Shown: one piece after another, positions 26,785 to 34,472 of the stretch
How positions within the stretch are numbered: the first letter of the stretch is position 1
Layout: each line of letters opens with the position of its first letter
Assembly: GCA_963773585.1 (NCBI GenBank)
Contig: CAVZBR010000012.1
Coordinates: 1-64,000, forward strand
DNA: 64,000 nucleotides
Reading direction: 5' to 3'
Source of the DNA: CAVXJN01 sp963773585
GTDB lineage: Bacteria; Pseudomonadota; Gammaproteobacteria; JASBUN01
The notes under the pieces: generated by a model
What the model saw: only the letters and a program-made list of their open reading frames with translations
Database searches by the model: none
What the model was told of the DNA's origin: nothing
Translations under genes and position numbers: made by a program

Positions 26785-27339
26785 TTAACTGCTTTGCGGA
26801 TCGCGTTTGTCAGCGGCATCCGCAACAGGCGCGGGTTCCGAGGCGGCCGCGGTATCGCTGCGCTCGGATTGGGTATGGTCTTCGAATAGAGCTTCAGCTT
26901 CGGCTTGCTCAGATTCACCCAGGGCGACGCGCTTGGCCTCCATCTCCATACGATGGCGCATGTCGGCGGTAAGTAACCCTCCGAGGGGTTCGAAGCTGCG
27001 GTAATCTTCGTCGTAGTCGTCCAAGCCGTCGCGGATATGAAACTGGCTGCCAGCGAACAATTGCCGCAGGGCTTTCTGCCGCAGGCTTTCGCTGACCTGC
27101 GGCGACAGAAAACCACTGTAGTCGCTGTCTTCGCCCAAGGTATCGAGGGGCGGCAGGTCATCGTCGGTCAGCGGCGCTGCCGGTTCGGGCGCCGGCGGGT
27201 CCAAAGGTGCAGCGGCGGATGGCGGCGGCGAAACATCGGCGTCCTCGACGGCGCCGGCTTCGCGTTTGCGCCGCGACCAACGGTTGAGAAAACCCTCTGT
27301 ATCAGTGGCGGGTGCGTTGGGGTCCTGGCGCTTGCCCAC
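26785..27339 (-). CDS. DUF3306 family protein
   Basis: A 184-residue acidic, low-complexity protein. The N-terminal FLNRWSRRKREA and the central DYSGFLSPQVSESLRQKALRQLF are the family hallmarks; the rest is rich in Ala, Pro, Glu and Asp and probably disordered. It overlaps the DUF3305 gene by 38 bases. Genes of this family are linked to formate dehydrogenase operons; molecular function unknown. Confidence 0.8.
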   Translation of the reverse strand: MGKRQDPNAPATDTEGFLNRWSRRKREAGAVEDADVSPPPSAAAPLDPPAPEPAAPLTDDDLPPLDTLGEDSDYSGFLSPQVSESLRQKALRQLFAGSQFHIRDGLDDYDEDYRSFEPLGGLLTADMRHRMEMEAKRVALGESEQAEAEALFEDHTQSERSDTAAASEPAPVADAADKRDPQSS

Positions 27340-27814
27340 GACTTGCCTCCTCCGTCCAATTCGTGCGTTTGCGCTTTTTCGGCGGTTCCGGGCGGTAGTT
27401 GTCCATCACGTAGCGCTCCAGCCAATCGCGGATTTCCGGCGGCATCGGCGCGGAGAACACTTGATCGTCCGCCTCCATGTGAGAGCCGGCCTCGTCATAG
27501 TTGGCGGTCACCAGGAACGGTTCCAGTTCGCCCTCCGGGTCCTGGCGGCAAATGAGAAACAATGACGGTTTCTGCCCGACCAGGTTGTACCAATAGCTCT
27601 CGGCGCCGTCGCGATAAAGCCGGATCCGGAAGCCGGTCCACAGCAGTTGTTCGCGCCCATGGTCATCGTGGACGACGGTAGCGCCGGGGTTCTGATCCGC
27701 AATGTGCTGCCCCGCCACAACCCCCACCAGGCGCCAGCGCGGCACCAGCCAACTGCGGTGCTCGATCTGCTCCCGTTCCATGATGACCGATACCGGAAAT
27801 TCACTCTCGTTCAC
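27302..27814 (-). CDS. DUF3305 family protein, GTG start
   Basis: About 170 residues: FPVSVIMEREQIEHRSWLVPRWRLVGV at the N-terminus and the central ESYWYNLVGQKPSLFLICR are typical of DUF3305. GTG 27814 is chosen because AGGAG lies seven bases upstream, while ATG 27841 would start at about the predicted sigma-54 transcription start. It is the first gene behind the sigma-54 promoter at 27849-27864, so it heads the FDH operon. Function unknown; always FDH-linked as far as I know. Confidence 0.8.
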   Translation of the reverse strand: MNESEFPVSVIMEREQIEHRSWLVPRWRLVGVVAGQHIADQNPGATVVHDDHGREQLLWTGFRIRLYRDGAESYWYNLVGQKPSLFLICRQDPEGELEPFLVTANYDEAGSHMEADDQVFSAPMPPEIRDWLERYVMDNYRPEPPKKRKRTNWTEEASRGQAPGPQRTRH

Positions 27815-27848
27815 AATGTCGCTCCTGAACGCTGTTCGCATCCCCTGG

Positions 27849-27864
27849 AGCAAAACTTGTACCA
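27849..27864 (-). promoter_or_regulatory. Sigma-54 promoter of the FDH structural operon
   Basis: On the minus strand the sequence reads TGGTAC-AAGTT-TTGCT, one mismatch from the -24/-12 consensus TGGCAC-N5-TTGCW. Transcription would start near 27838, about 24 bases before the GTG of the DUF3305 gene. A palindrome at 27919-27933 lies about 88 bases upstream of that start. Confidence 0.7.
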
Positions 27865-27918
27865 GCGACCATGCGTTTGATTTTATTGTGATTAAGGAGC
27901 AGAATACCGCGCCGGGCT

Positions 27919-27933
27919 GGGACAATTTGACCC
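27919..27933. promoter_or_regulatory. Candidate upstream activator site of the FDH operon
   Basis: GGGACAATTTGACCC is a near-perfect inverted repeat (GGGnCAA-n-TTGnCCC). It is centred about 88 bases before the inferred sigma-54 start, a normal enhancer distance. Its reverse complement GGGTCAAATTGTCCC resembles two sites at 29658-29672 and 29689-29703. Confidence 0.5.
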
Positions 27934-27964
27934 AACTGCGGGCGATAGCGCGTCGGCGCGCAAA

Positions 27965-28171
27965 CTACTCGAGTGCGATTTCGCCCTCGATGACATGGTC
28001 CAGACCCAACTCCGGCAACTCCAGGCGCACGTGTGCATGCAGCGGTTTACTGGAATCCAAGCGCCCGGCGTCCTGGGCCTCGCGCACCGCTTGTTCGATT
28101 TCCCGCTGGGATGTGACTCCGACCTTTTTCAAGAACTTCCGCAGCTGTTGGTTCAATACGTCCTCGTCCAC
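27965..28171 (-). CDS. Small DUF6494-like protein, GTG start
   Basis: A 68-residue protein beginning VDEDVLNQQLRKFLKKVGVT, then a helical segment and an acidic end HVIEGEIALE. AGGAGG five bases before GTG 28171 fixes the start. It resembles the DUF6494 family (name from memory). It is 10 bases downstream of the sigma-54 activator and probably co-transcribed with it, upstream of the sigma-54 promoter. Function unknown. Confidence 0.65.
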   Translation of the reverse strand: MDEDVLNQQLRKFLKKVGVTSQREIEQAVREAQDAGRLDSSKPLHAHVRLELPELGLDHVIEGEIALE

Positions 28172-28181
28172 GGGCGCCTCC

Positions 28182-29603
28182 TCACTCACGGTTCCATGCG
28201 TTGAACTTACGCTCCAGTGTCTTGCGCGACACGCCAAGGCGTCGCGCCGCTTCCGATTTGTTGCCGCCGACGCTGTCGAGCACGCTCATCATGTGGTGCT
28301 TCTCCACTTCGGAAAGCGTCCAGTCGTTGGGAAACGCGCCACTCGAATCATCACTTACGGTTCTCGTCCCGACATCGGTCCGCGTCGGTTGAAGATCATT
28401 TAATGGCAAGTGCCCCAGGAGCAGCGCACGCTCGATCCAATTGCGCAATTCGCGCACATTGCCCGGCCAAGCGTACTGTTGCAGAGCTGCAAAATCGCCA
28501 TGCTCGAATAGCAGTGACGTCATCCCCAGATCTTCGCTCAACGTGCTTGTGAAATGCTCGACCAGGGCCGGGATATCCTCAACGCGCTCACGCAAAGTCG
28601 GCACGTTGAGCGTGAGTACATTCAAACGGTAGTACAAGTCCTCACGAAAAGCGCCTTTGGCAAGCTGATCGGACAGGTTCAGATTGGTTGCTGCGATGAC
28701 CCGGCAATTGACCGGCTGTTCGCGATTGGCGCCCACCGGCCGTACACAACGTTCTTCCAGCACGCGCAACAGGTTCGCCTGCATCCCCATTGGCATTTCG
28801 CCTATTTCGTCGAGGAAAATGGTGCCGTCGTTGGCGCAGCTGAACAGACCTTCACGTGCGGTGTGGGCGCCGGTGAAGGCTCCGCGGGTGTGACCGAACA
28901 ATTCGCTTTCGAGCAATTCGGCGGTGATGGAGCCGCAATTGACGGCGATGAATTCTCCCTTGCGACCACTGCGCCGATGAATGGCGCGGGCAATCAATTC
29001 CTTTCCCGTACCCGTTTCACCTTGAATCATGACCGTCGAATTGGTCGGCGCAATACGCTCCACCAGGCGCAACACCTCGCGCATCGGCGCGCTATCACCG
29101 ATCAGGCCGGGAACCCGCGGCGCGTCGGTCTCGCGCCGGCGCAACAGGAAGCTTTCGCGCAACATCTGCCGCCGCCGCAGGCAGCGCTGGATAGCGCTCG
29201 ACAACTGCGCATCGCGGTAGGGTTTGACCAATAAGTCCGAGGCGCCGGCCCGCAGCGCGGCAATTGCACCGTCGAGATCGGCATAGGCGGCCGTGAGGAT
29301 GACATCGGCCCGCACCCCCTGTTCGCGCAAGGAACGCAGCCAGTCCAGAGCCGGCGCTCCCACCGCGCTCAAGGCGATGACGTAGACGTCGAAATGACAG
29401 CGTGCGCGGAGTGTTTCCGCCTTCTGGAGCGTTTCGGCGGCTTCCACCAAGGCACATTGCGGATCCAGCACCTTTCGCAGATGTTCGCGCTCCAGTGCAT
29501 CCTGGTCGACGATCAGTACCGCTGCAGGATGTCTGGCATTCGTCGGGCGGGAACTCGCAAGAGGCGATTCATCAGTAGTACCGCAGGAAGCGCCAATGCC
29601 CAT
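28182..29603 (-). CDS. NtrC-family sigma-54 activator with a receiver lacking the phosphoacceptor Asp
   Basis: A 473-residue regulator: receiver domain (about 27-140), AAA+ domain (about 170-395) with GETGTGKE Walker A, GAFTGA sigma-54 contact loop and DGTIFLDEIGEMP Walker B, and a Fis-type helix-turn-helix at the end (GNKSEAARRLGVSRKTLERK). In the receiver the acidic pair (D33, D35), T104 and K127 are kept, but the phosphorylation position in FDVYVIALS is A77. Activation by phosphorylation is therefore unlikely; ligand or protein binding is more likely. GGAGG precedes ATG 29603. It probably controls both sigma-54 promoters described here. Confidence 0.9.
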   Translation of the reverse strand: MGIGASCGTTDESPLASSRPTNARHPAAVLIVDQDALEREHLRKVLDPQCALVEAAETLQKAETLRARCHFDVYVIALSAVGAPALDWLRSLREQGVRADVILTAAYADLDGAIAALRAGASDLLVKPYRDAQLSSAIQRCLRRRQMLRESFLLRRRETDAPRVPGLIGDSAPMREVLRLVERIAPTNSTVMIQGETGTGKELIARAIHRRSGRKGEFIAVNCGSITAELLESELFGHTRGAFTGAHTAREGLFSCANDGTIFLDEIGEMPMGMQANLLRVLEERCVRPVGANREQPVNCRVIAATNLNLSDQLAKGAFREDLYYRLNVLTLNVPTLRERVEDIPALVEHFTSTLSEDLGMTSLLFEHGDFAALQQYAWPGNVRELRNWIERALLLGHLPLNDLQPTRTDVGTRTVSDDSSGAFPNDWTLSEVEKHHMMSVLDSVGGNKSEAARRLGVSRKTLERKFNAWNRE

Positions 29604-29657
29604 CCATTGCCCTCCTCGGATCAGCGCGCAGCTGTCTCGAATGGAATTGGATGCCCT

Positions 29658-29672
29658 AAGTCAAATGGACTC
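29658..29672. promoter_or_regulatory. Candidate activator site 1 in the regulator-mobA gap
   Basis: AAGTCAAATGGACTC contains the inverted repeat AGTC-N5-GACT and matches the site at 27919-27933 (reverse complement) at 10 of 15 positions. It lies 62 bases before the regulator start and about 225 bases before the inferred mobA transcription start. Confidence 0.35.
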
Positions 29673-29688
29673 AGGTCAAAGTTCGGTT

Positions 29689-29703
29689 GGGTCATTTTGA
29701 ACC
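29689..29703. promoter_or_regulatory. Candidate activator site 2 in the regulator-mobA gap
   Basis: GGGTCATTTTGAACC shares GGGTCA and TTG with the FDH-operon site. Its centre is 31 bases from site 1, close to three helical turns, which suits cooperative binding of an activator hexamer. Confidence 0.4.
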
Positions 29704-29863
29704 ATGTTGCGCCTAGACGATTCACCCAACCGTTCAGCCTTTGCGATCTAATTGCCGGACCGCCCTATAGACCCTAGCGTATGCCAGGATTCCGTCAAGC
29801 AAAACCAAGGCAGCGTAATGACCTACCGATTCCACCGGACGAAAACGACTTCCCGGTCGTTTG

Positions 29864-29879
29864 TGGCACCCGTTTTGCT
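29864..29879 (+). promoter_or_regulatory. Sigma-54 promoter of the mobA-moeA-moaB arm
   Basis: TGGCAC-CCGTT-TTGCT is an exact match to the -24/-12 consensus with correct spacing. Transcription would start near 29890, about 85 bases before ATG 29975 and 120 before TTG 30011. Apart from this promoter and the two activator-like sites, the 370-base gap 29604-29974 holds nothing I recognise. Confidence 0.8.
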
Positions 29880-30010
29880 TTGCTTGTTATTATTGGACCG
29901 GAAGATGGACTAGAGGTTCGCCAAATGCGACATCTTGACGCCATCCGGCTGCACGGCATCGATCGAGGGCGATTATGCTGCCCTTGCACACCACTTCTGG
30001 AGAGAATTCC

Positions 30011-30628
30011 TTGAATCCCCACGCGGACATTACCGGCGTCGTACTCGCAGGCGGACAGGCTCGGCGCATGGGTGGCAGCGACAAAGGACTGATCGAACTG
30101 GCGGGCCGCCCGATGGTGGAATACGTGCTCGAGCAGCTACGCGAGCAAGTGCAGGACGTGCTGATCAACGCCAACCGCAACCTGGAGCGCTACCAGGCGT
30201 ACGGGTTTGCGGTGGTGCCGGACCGCGATGGTGATTTCAGCGGTCCGCTGGCCGGTATGGCCAGCGCAATGGGCGCCGCCCACACCCGATACATCCTGAC
30301 CGCACCCTGCGACAGCCCGTTGCTGCCGGGCGATTTGGCAGCGCGACTGTTCCGCGCATTGAGCGACGCCGGCTCCCCGATCGCAGTCGCTCACGACGGC
30401 GATCGGATGCAACCGGTTTTCGCCCTGATCGACACCGCCCTGCGCGCCAGCCTTGAGCAGGCACTGGCGGACGGCGAACGCAAGATCGACCGCTGGTATG
30501 GTGGTCACGACCCGGCTATTGCTGATTTCTCCGATCAGCAGAACGCTTTTCGCAACGTCAACACACCGCAGGACCTCGAACGCTTGGCTGCACGGCTGCA
30601 ACAACCTCGGCGTGAATCCACATCATGA
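30011..30628 (+). CDS. mobA: Molybdenum cofactor guanylyltransferase MobA
   Basis: Transfers GMP to molybdopterin to make the MGD cofactor that FdhA needs. The nucleotide-binding motif VVLAGGQARRMGGSDKGL is at the N-terminus; DRDGDFSGPLAGM and APCDSPLLP follow, and the C-terminal NVNTPQDL is typical. Start is uncertain: TTG 30011 follows GGAGAG at a good distance; ATG 29975 follows GAGGG and would add 12 residues. The gene is the first behind the sigma-54 promoter and overlaps moeA by four bases. Confidence 0.92.
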   Translation: MNPHADITGVVLAGGQARRMGGSDKGLIELAGRPMVEYVLEQLREQVQDVLINANRNLERYQAYGFAVVPDRDGDFSGPLAGMASAMGAAHTRYILTAPCDSPLLPGDLAARLFRALSDAGSPIAVAHDGDRMQPVFALIDTALRASLEQALADGERKIDRWYGGHDPAIADFSDQQNAFRNVNTPQDLERLAARLQQPRRESTS

Positions 30629-31896
30629 ATCGAGACCCGATCATCAAAGCGCCCAATTGCGAACAGGATCGTGAACCGGAAATGCTGCCCTTGACGGTCG
30701 CCCGCGAGCGCATCCTGCACGCGATCGAATCCGTGCCCGGCATTCTTCGGCGACCACTCCGCAGCTGTCTCGGCGATATTCTGGCGCAGGACATTCGTTC
30801 CACCCTCGATGTGCCGACGAGCACCAACTCGGCGGTCGACGGCTACGCACTCTCCGGCGCCGACCTCCCCGGCGACCAATCGGCACCGTTTCCGGTGCGC
30901 GGCCGAGTGCTGGCCGGGCACCCATACGCCGGCGAAGTCGCCCATGGCGAGTGCGTACACATCATGACCGGAGCGGCATTACCGCGCGGGACCGACACGG
31001 TGGTAATGCAGGAACACGTGGAACGCCAGGGCGATACGGTGCGCATCGGCCCCGGCCACCGCTTGGGCGAGAACGTGCGCCTTGCGGGCGAAGACCTGGC
31101 ACGAGGCCAGATCGCGCTACTGGCGGGCACGCGTCTCACTCCAGCGGAGTTGGGTCTGCTGGCATCTCTGGGTCACGCGGAAATCTCCGTGCGTCGGCGG
31201 CCACGGGTGGCGTTCTTTTCCACCGGCGACGAATTGCGCCAGGTCGGGGAACCCATCGGCGAAGGCGAGATCTATGACAGCAACCGCTACACCCTGCACG
31301 CGATGCTCAACCGCCGAGGCATCGACGCTCTGGATCTCGGTGTCGTCGCCGACCATCCCGACGCCTTGCGGGCTGCGCTGAAGCGCGCTGCGGCAGATGC
31401 CGATGCTGTGATCACGACGGGCGGCGTGTCCGTGGGCGATGCCGATTACGTAAAGCAGATTCTCGGCGAACTGGGCGCGGTGGATTTCTGGAAAATCGCC
31501 ATGAAGCCAGGACGCCCGTTCGCATTCGGGCATCTGGGCGATGCGCTGTTTTTCGGCCTGCCCGGCAATCCGGTGGCCGTCATGGTGACGTTCTATCAGT
31601 TTGTGCAACCGGCGTTGCACCGGCTGGCCGGCGGCCTCGGCGAAGGCCTGCCGCCGTGCTTCGAAGTCACCTGCACCGAGCGGCTGCGCAAAAAGCCCGG
31701 TCGCACCGAGCTTTTGCGCGGCGTATTGGAACCTGGCGCCGATGGACGGCTTCAGGTGCGCAGTACCGGGCGCCAGGGCTCGGGCATTCTCAGTTCCATG
31801 AGCAAGGCGAATTGTTTCGTGGTCCTACCCCACGAAAGCGGTACGGTTAAGCCCGGCGATCAGGTGTCGGTACAACCTTTTGAAGGGCTGGTGTGA
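30625..31896 (+). CDS. moeA: Molybdopterin molybdenumtransferase MoeA
   Basis: A 423-residue enzyme inserting molybdate into adenylated molybdopterin. Signs: TSTNSAVDGYAL, HIMTGAALPRGTDTVVMQE, the MPT-binding domain with STGDEL, ITTGGVSVGDADYVK, FWKIAMKPGRPFAFG and FGLPGNPVAVMVTF. Full length for the family. The N-terminus carries about 20 extra residues before the first conserved segment. Overlaps mobA, consistent with one transcript serving formate dehydrogenase. Confidence 0.95.
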   Translation: MNRDPIIKAPNCEQDREPEMLPLTVARERILHAIESVPGILRRPLRSCLGDILAQDIRSTLDVPTSTNSAVDGYALSGADLPGDQSAPFPVRGRVLAGHPYAGEVAHGECVHIMTGAALPRGTDTVVMQEHVERQGDTVRIGPGHRLGENVRLAGEDLARGQIALLAGTRLTPAELGLLASLGHAEISVRRRPRVAFFSTGDELRQVGEPIGEGEIYDSNRYTLHAMLNRRGIDALDLGVVADHPDALRAALKRAAADADAVITTGGVSVGDADYVKQILGELGAVDFWKIAMKPGRPFAFGHLGDALFFGLPGNPVAVMVTFYQFVQPALHRLAGGLGEGLPPCFEVTCTERLRKKPGRTELLRGVLEPGADGRLQVRSTGRQGSGILSSMSKANCFVVLPHESGTVKPGDQVSVQPFEGLV

Positions 31897-31921
31897 ACGC
31901 CATGCCGTGCGGAGCAGCGAA

Positions 31922-32443
31922 ATGTCGAACGAACGCGCTTTCATCCCTTTGAATATCGCGGTTTTGACCGTGTCCGACAGTCGCGACGAGCGCACCGACA
32001 AGTCCGGACTCGCACTGGCGGAACGCTTGCAGGGCGTGGGCCACAAGCTCGCCGAAAAACGCATCGTGCCGGATGACATCTACCGCATCAGAGCAGAGGT
32101 TTCACGCTGGATCGCCGATCCGGAGGTGCAGGTGGTCATCAGCACCGGCGGTACGGGCGTTACCGGGCGCGACGGCACACCGGAAGCGGTGCAGATACTG
32201 CTGGACAAGCGCATCGACGGCTTCGGCGAAATGTTTCGCATGTTATCCTATGAAGAGATTAAAACTTCGACCATCCAGTCACGGGCTGTGGCCGGGGTGG
32301 CGAACGGGACTTATATTTTCTGTCTGCCCGGCTCTTCCGGCGCCTGCCGCACCGCATGGGACAAGTTGATTCAACATCAACTGGACTATCGGACGCGTCC
32401 CTGCAATCTCGTGGAACTGATGCCCCGGCTGACCGAACGCTGA
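31922..32443 (+). CDS. moaB: Molybdopterin adenylyltransferase-like MoaB
   Basis: A 173-residue MogA/MoaB-fold protein that adenylates molybdopterin before metal insertion. Motifs: LTVSDSRDERTDKSG, VVISTGGTGVTGRDGTPEAV, FGEMFRMLSYEEI and the C-terminal FCLPGSSGACRTAWDKLI, as in E. coli MoaB. ATG 31922 has a purine-rich GGAGCAG stretch upstream. It lies 25 bases after moeA. Confidence 0.93.
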   Translation: MSNERAFIPLNIAVLTVSDSRDERTDKSGLALAERLQGVGHKLAEKRIVPDDIYRIRAEVSRWIADPEVQVVISTGGTGVTGRDGTPEAVQILLDKRIDGFGEMFRMLSYEEIKTSTIQSRAVAGVANGTYIFCLPGSSGACRTAWDKLIQHQLDYRTRPCNLVELMPRLTER

Positions 32444-32581
32444 GCGCGCCGGCCCCCATTACGAATTCAGCAATCGAATACTAGTCTTGTCATTAGGATA
32501 TGGAAAAACGGCAAACCATCCGGCAATACATAACGCGTGCCGCGTTAGCGAGGTCCGTTCTTCGGGCCGCAAGGAGTCCAC

Positions 32582-33595
32582 ATGACCGCCGCTGAAACCA
32601 TGCTACCCGACAATCTGGTCGATCGTTTCGGCCGTCGCGTGAGCTACCTACGTATTTCGGTGACGGATCGCTGCAACTTCCGCTGTGTGTACTGCATGAG
32701 CGAGGACATGGAATTCCTGCCGCGTAGCCGCATCTTGACCCTCGAGGAAATGGCGGACATCGGGCGCGCGTTCACCGAACTCGGCGTGCGCAAAATCCGT
32801 ATCACCGGCGGCGAACCGCTGGTGCGCAGCAACGTGGTGTGGCTGTTCGAGCAGCTCGGCGCCCTCGACGGTCTGGCGGACCTGACTCTGACCACCAACG
32901 GCGCCCTGCTCCCCAAGTATGCGGCCGCGCTGCGCGCCGCGGGCGTGACACGGATCAACATCAGTCTCGACAGTTTGCAGGCGGAACGCTTTCGTCAGAT
33001 TACCCGCACCGGCGAGATGGCGCCGGTGCTGGCGGGGATCGACGCGGCCATTGAGCAAGGATTCGAACGCATCAAGCTCAACAGCGTCATCCTCAAGCAT
33101 CGCAATCACGACGAAGTGACGGATCTGGTGCGTTTCGCCGAACAGCGCGGTATCGACATCAGCTTCATCGAGGAAATGCCGCTCGGCGAAATCGGCGACC
33201 ATGACCGCGCGGAAGCGTACTATTCCAGCGATGAAATCCTCCGCGACCTGCGCCAGGACTTCGAACTGACGCCCACGACCGAGTCGACGGGCGGCCCTTC
33301 GCGCTACTACCGCTTGAACGATGGCAGTACCCGGGTCGGTTTCATTTCACCCCACAGCCACAACTTTTGCGACAGCTGCAACCGGGTGCGCCTGACCACG
33401 GAAGGACGGCTGTTGCTGTGCCTCGGCCAGGAGCATTCCGTGGACCTGAAGCAAGTCATCCGCGCCAATCCCGGCGACCGGCTCGCGCTCAAACAGGCCA
33501 TCGTCGAATCCATGGCCATTAAACCGAAGGGCCACGACTTCTCACTCCAGGGACAGCCGGTGATCCTGCGACACATGAACGTCACTGGAGGCTGA
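32582..33595 (+). CDS. moaA: GTP 3',8-cyclase MoaA
   Basis: A 337-residue radical-SAM enzyme starting molybdopterin synthesis. The SAM cluster motif is CNFRCVYC; ITGGEPLVR follows; the second cluster is CDSCNRVRLTTEGRLLLC; the protein ends in the obligatory Gly-Gly (NVTGG), which acts in catalysis. AAGGAG precedes ATG 32582. A 138-base gap separates it from moaB, so it could have its own promoter; I see no strong one. Its partners moaC, moaD and moaE are not in the window. Confidence 0.95.
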   Translation: MTAAETMLPDNLVDRFGRRVSYLRISVTDRCNFRCVYCMSEDMEFLPRSRILTLEEMADIGRAFTELGVRKIRITGGEPLVRSNVVWLFEQLGALDGLADLTLTTNGALLPKYAAALRAAGVTRINISLDSLQAERFRQITRTGEMAPVLAGIDAAIEQGFERIKLNSVILKHRNHDEVTDLVRFAEQRGIDISFIEEMPLGEIGDHDRAEAYYSSDEILRDLRQDFELTPTTESTGGPSRYYRLNDGSTRVGFISPHSHNFCDSCNRVRLTTEGRLLLCLGQEHSVDLKQVIRANPGDRLALKQAIVESMAIKPKGHDFSLQGQPVILRHMNVTGG

Positions 33596-33602
33596 ACACG
33601 TC

Positions 33603-34472
33603 ATGAGCGGGTCGCCACAGTATCGTCCGAAGATGTCCAACGCGGGGCTGGCGCCGACCCACCCGGTAGAGGCCGTGGACGAATACGGCGAGGTGCGCGC
33701 GGGACAGGTTGCCGGCGAGTTTCCGCTCACCATTAAAGTGGACGACCGGGAAGTGGTCACATTGATGACACTCGGCACCCACCCTGAAGCGCTGACGTTG
33801 GGTTATTTGCGCAACCAGCGCCTGTTCGAGGACTTGCGCAGCATTCGTACGGTGGAAGTGGATTGGGATCGCGACCAAGTCAACGTTACCACCCACAGCG
33901 GTCACGGCATCGAGGATTGGGAGAACAAGCTCGCCAAGCGGACGGTTACCACCGGCTGCGGTCAGGGAACGGTGTTCAGCTGCACCCTCGACAAATTGTA
34001 CGACGCGCGGTTTCCGCCGGTGCAGCTGCGCCAGTCGACATTGTACGAACTGCTCCACGCCATCACCGATTACAACGAAATCTATCGTCAGGCCGGCGCC
34101 GTGCATGGGTGCGCGTTATGCCGCGGTACCGAGATCCTGATGTTCATTGAAGACGTGGGACGGCACAACGCGGCCGATGCCATCTCCGGCATGATGTGGC
34201 TCAACGGCATCGACGGCGGCGACTGCCTGTTCTATACCACTGGTCGTCTGACGTCGGAAATCGTCATGAAGACAGCCCACATGGGTATACCCGTACTGCT
34301 GTCGCGCTCGGGCATCACGCATATGGGCCTCGATCTGGCCCGTGAACTTTCCATGACCATGATTGCGCGGGCCAAAGGGCGACATTTCCTGATCTACAAC
34401 GGCGCCGACAACATTACGCTCGATGCCAAGCCGCCGGTACGACCAACGTCGGCCGATGCCAAGTCGGCATGA
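33603..34472 (+). CDS. fdhD: Formate dehydrogenase accessory sulfurtransferase FdhD
   Basis: A 289-residue protein that transfers sulfur from cysteine desulfurase to the FDH cofactor. Conserved segments: EFPLTIKVDDREV, MTLGTHPEALTLGYL, FIEDVGRHNAADAI, LFYTTGRLTSEIVMKTA and IPVLLSRSG. The catalytic loop reads TTGCGQGTVFSC: the first cysteine of the E. coli CxxC pair is there but the second position is glycine, as I believe happens in some other subfamilies. A further GCALC occurs later. ATG 33603 follows GGAGG. Eight bases after moaA. Confidence 0.93.
   Translation: MSGSPQYRPKMSNAGLAPTHPVEAVDEYGEVRAGQVAGEFPLTIKVDDREVVTLMTLGTHPEALTLGYLRNQRLFEDLRSIRTVEVDWDRDQVNVTTHSGHGIEDWENKLAKRTVTTGCGQGTVFSCTLDKLYDARFPPVQLRQSTLYELLHAITDYNEIYRQAGAVHGCALCRGTEILMFIEDVGRHNAADAISGMMWLNGIDGGDCLFYTTGRLTSEIVMKTAHMGIPVLLSRSGITHMGLDLARELSMTMIARAKGRHFLIYNGADNITLDAKPPVRPTSADAKSA

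Noticed and set aside
29793..29812. AGCAAAACCAAGG as a minus-strand sigma-54 promoter for the activator gene
   Set aside because: The -12 element TTGCT is there but the -24 element lacks GG at the required distance.
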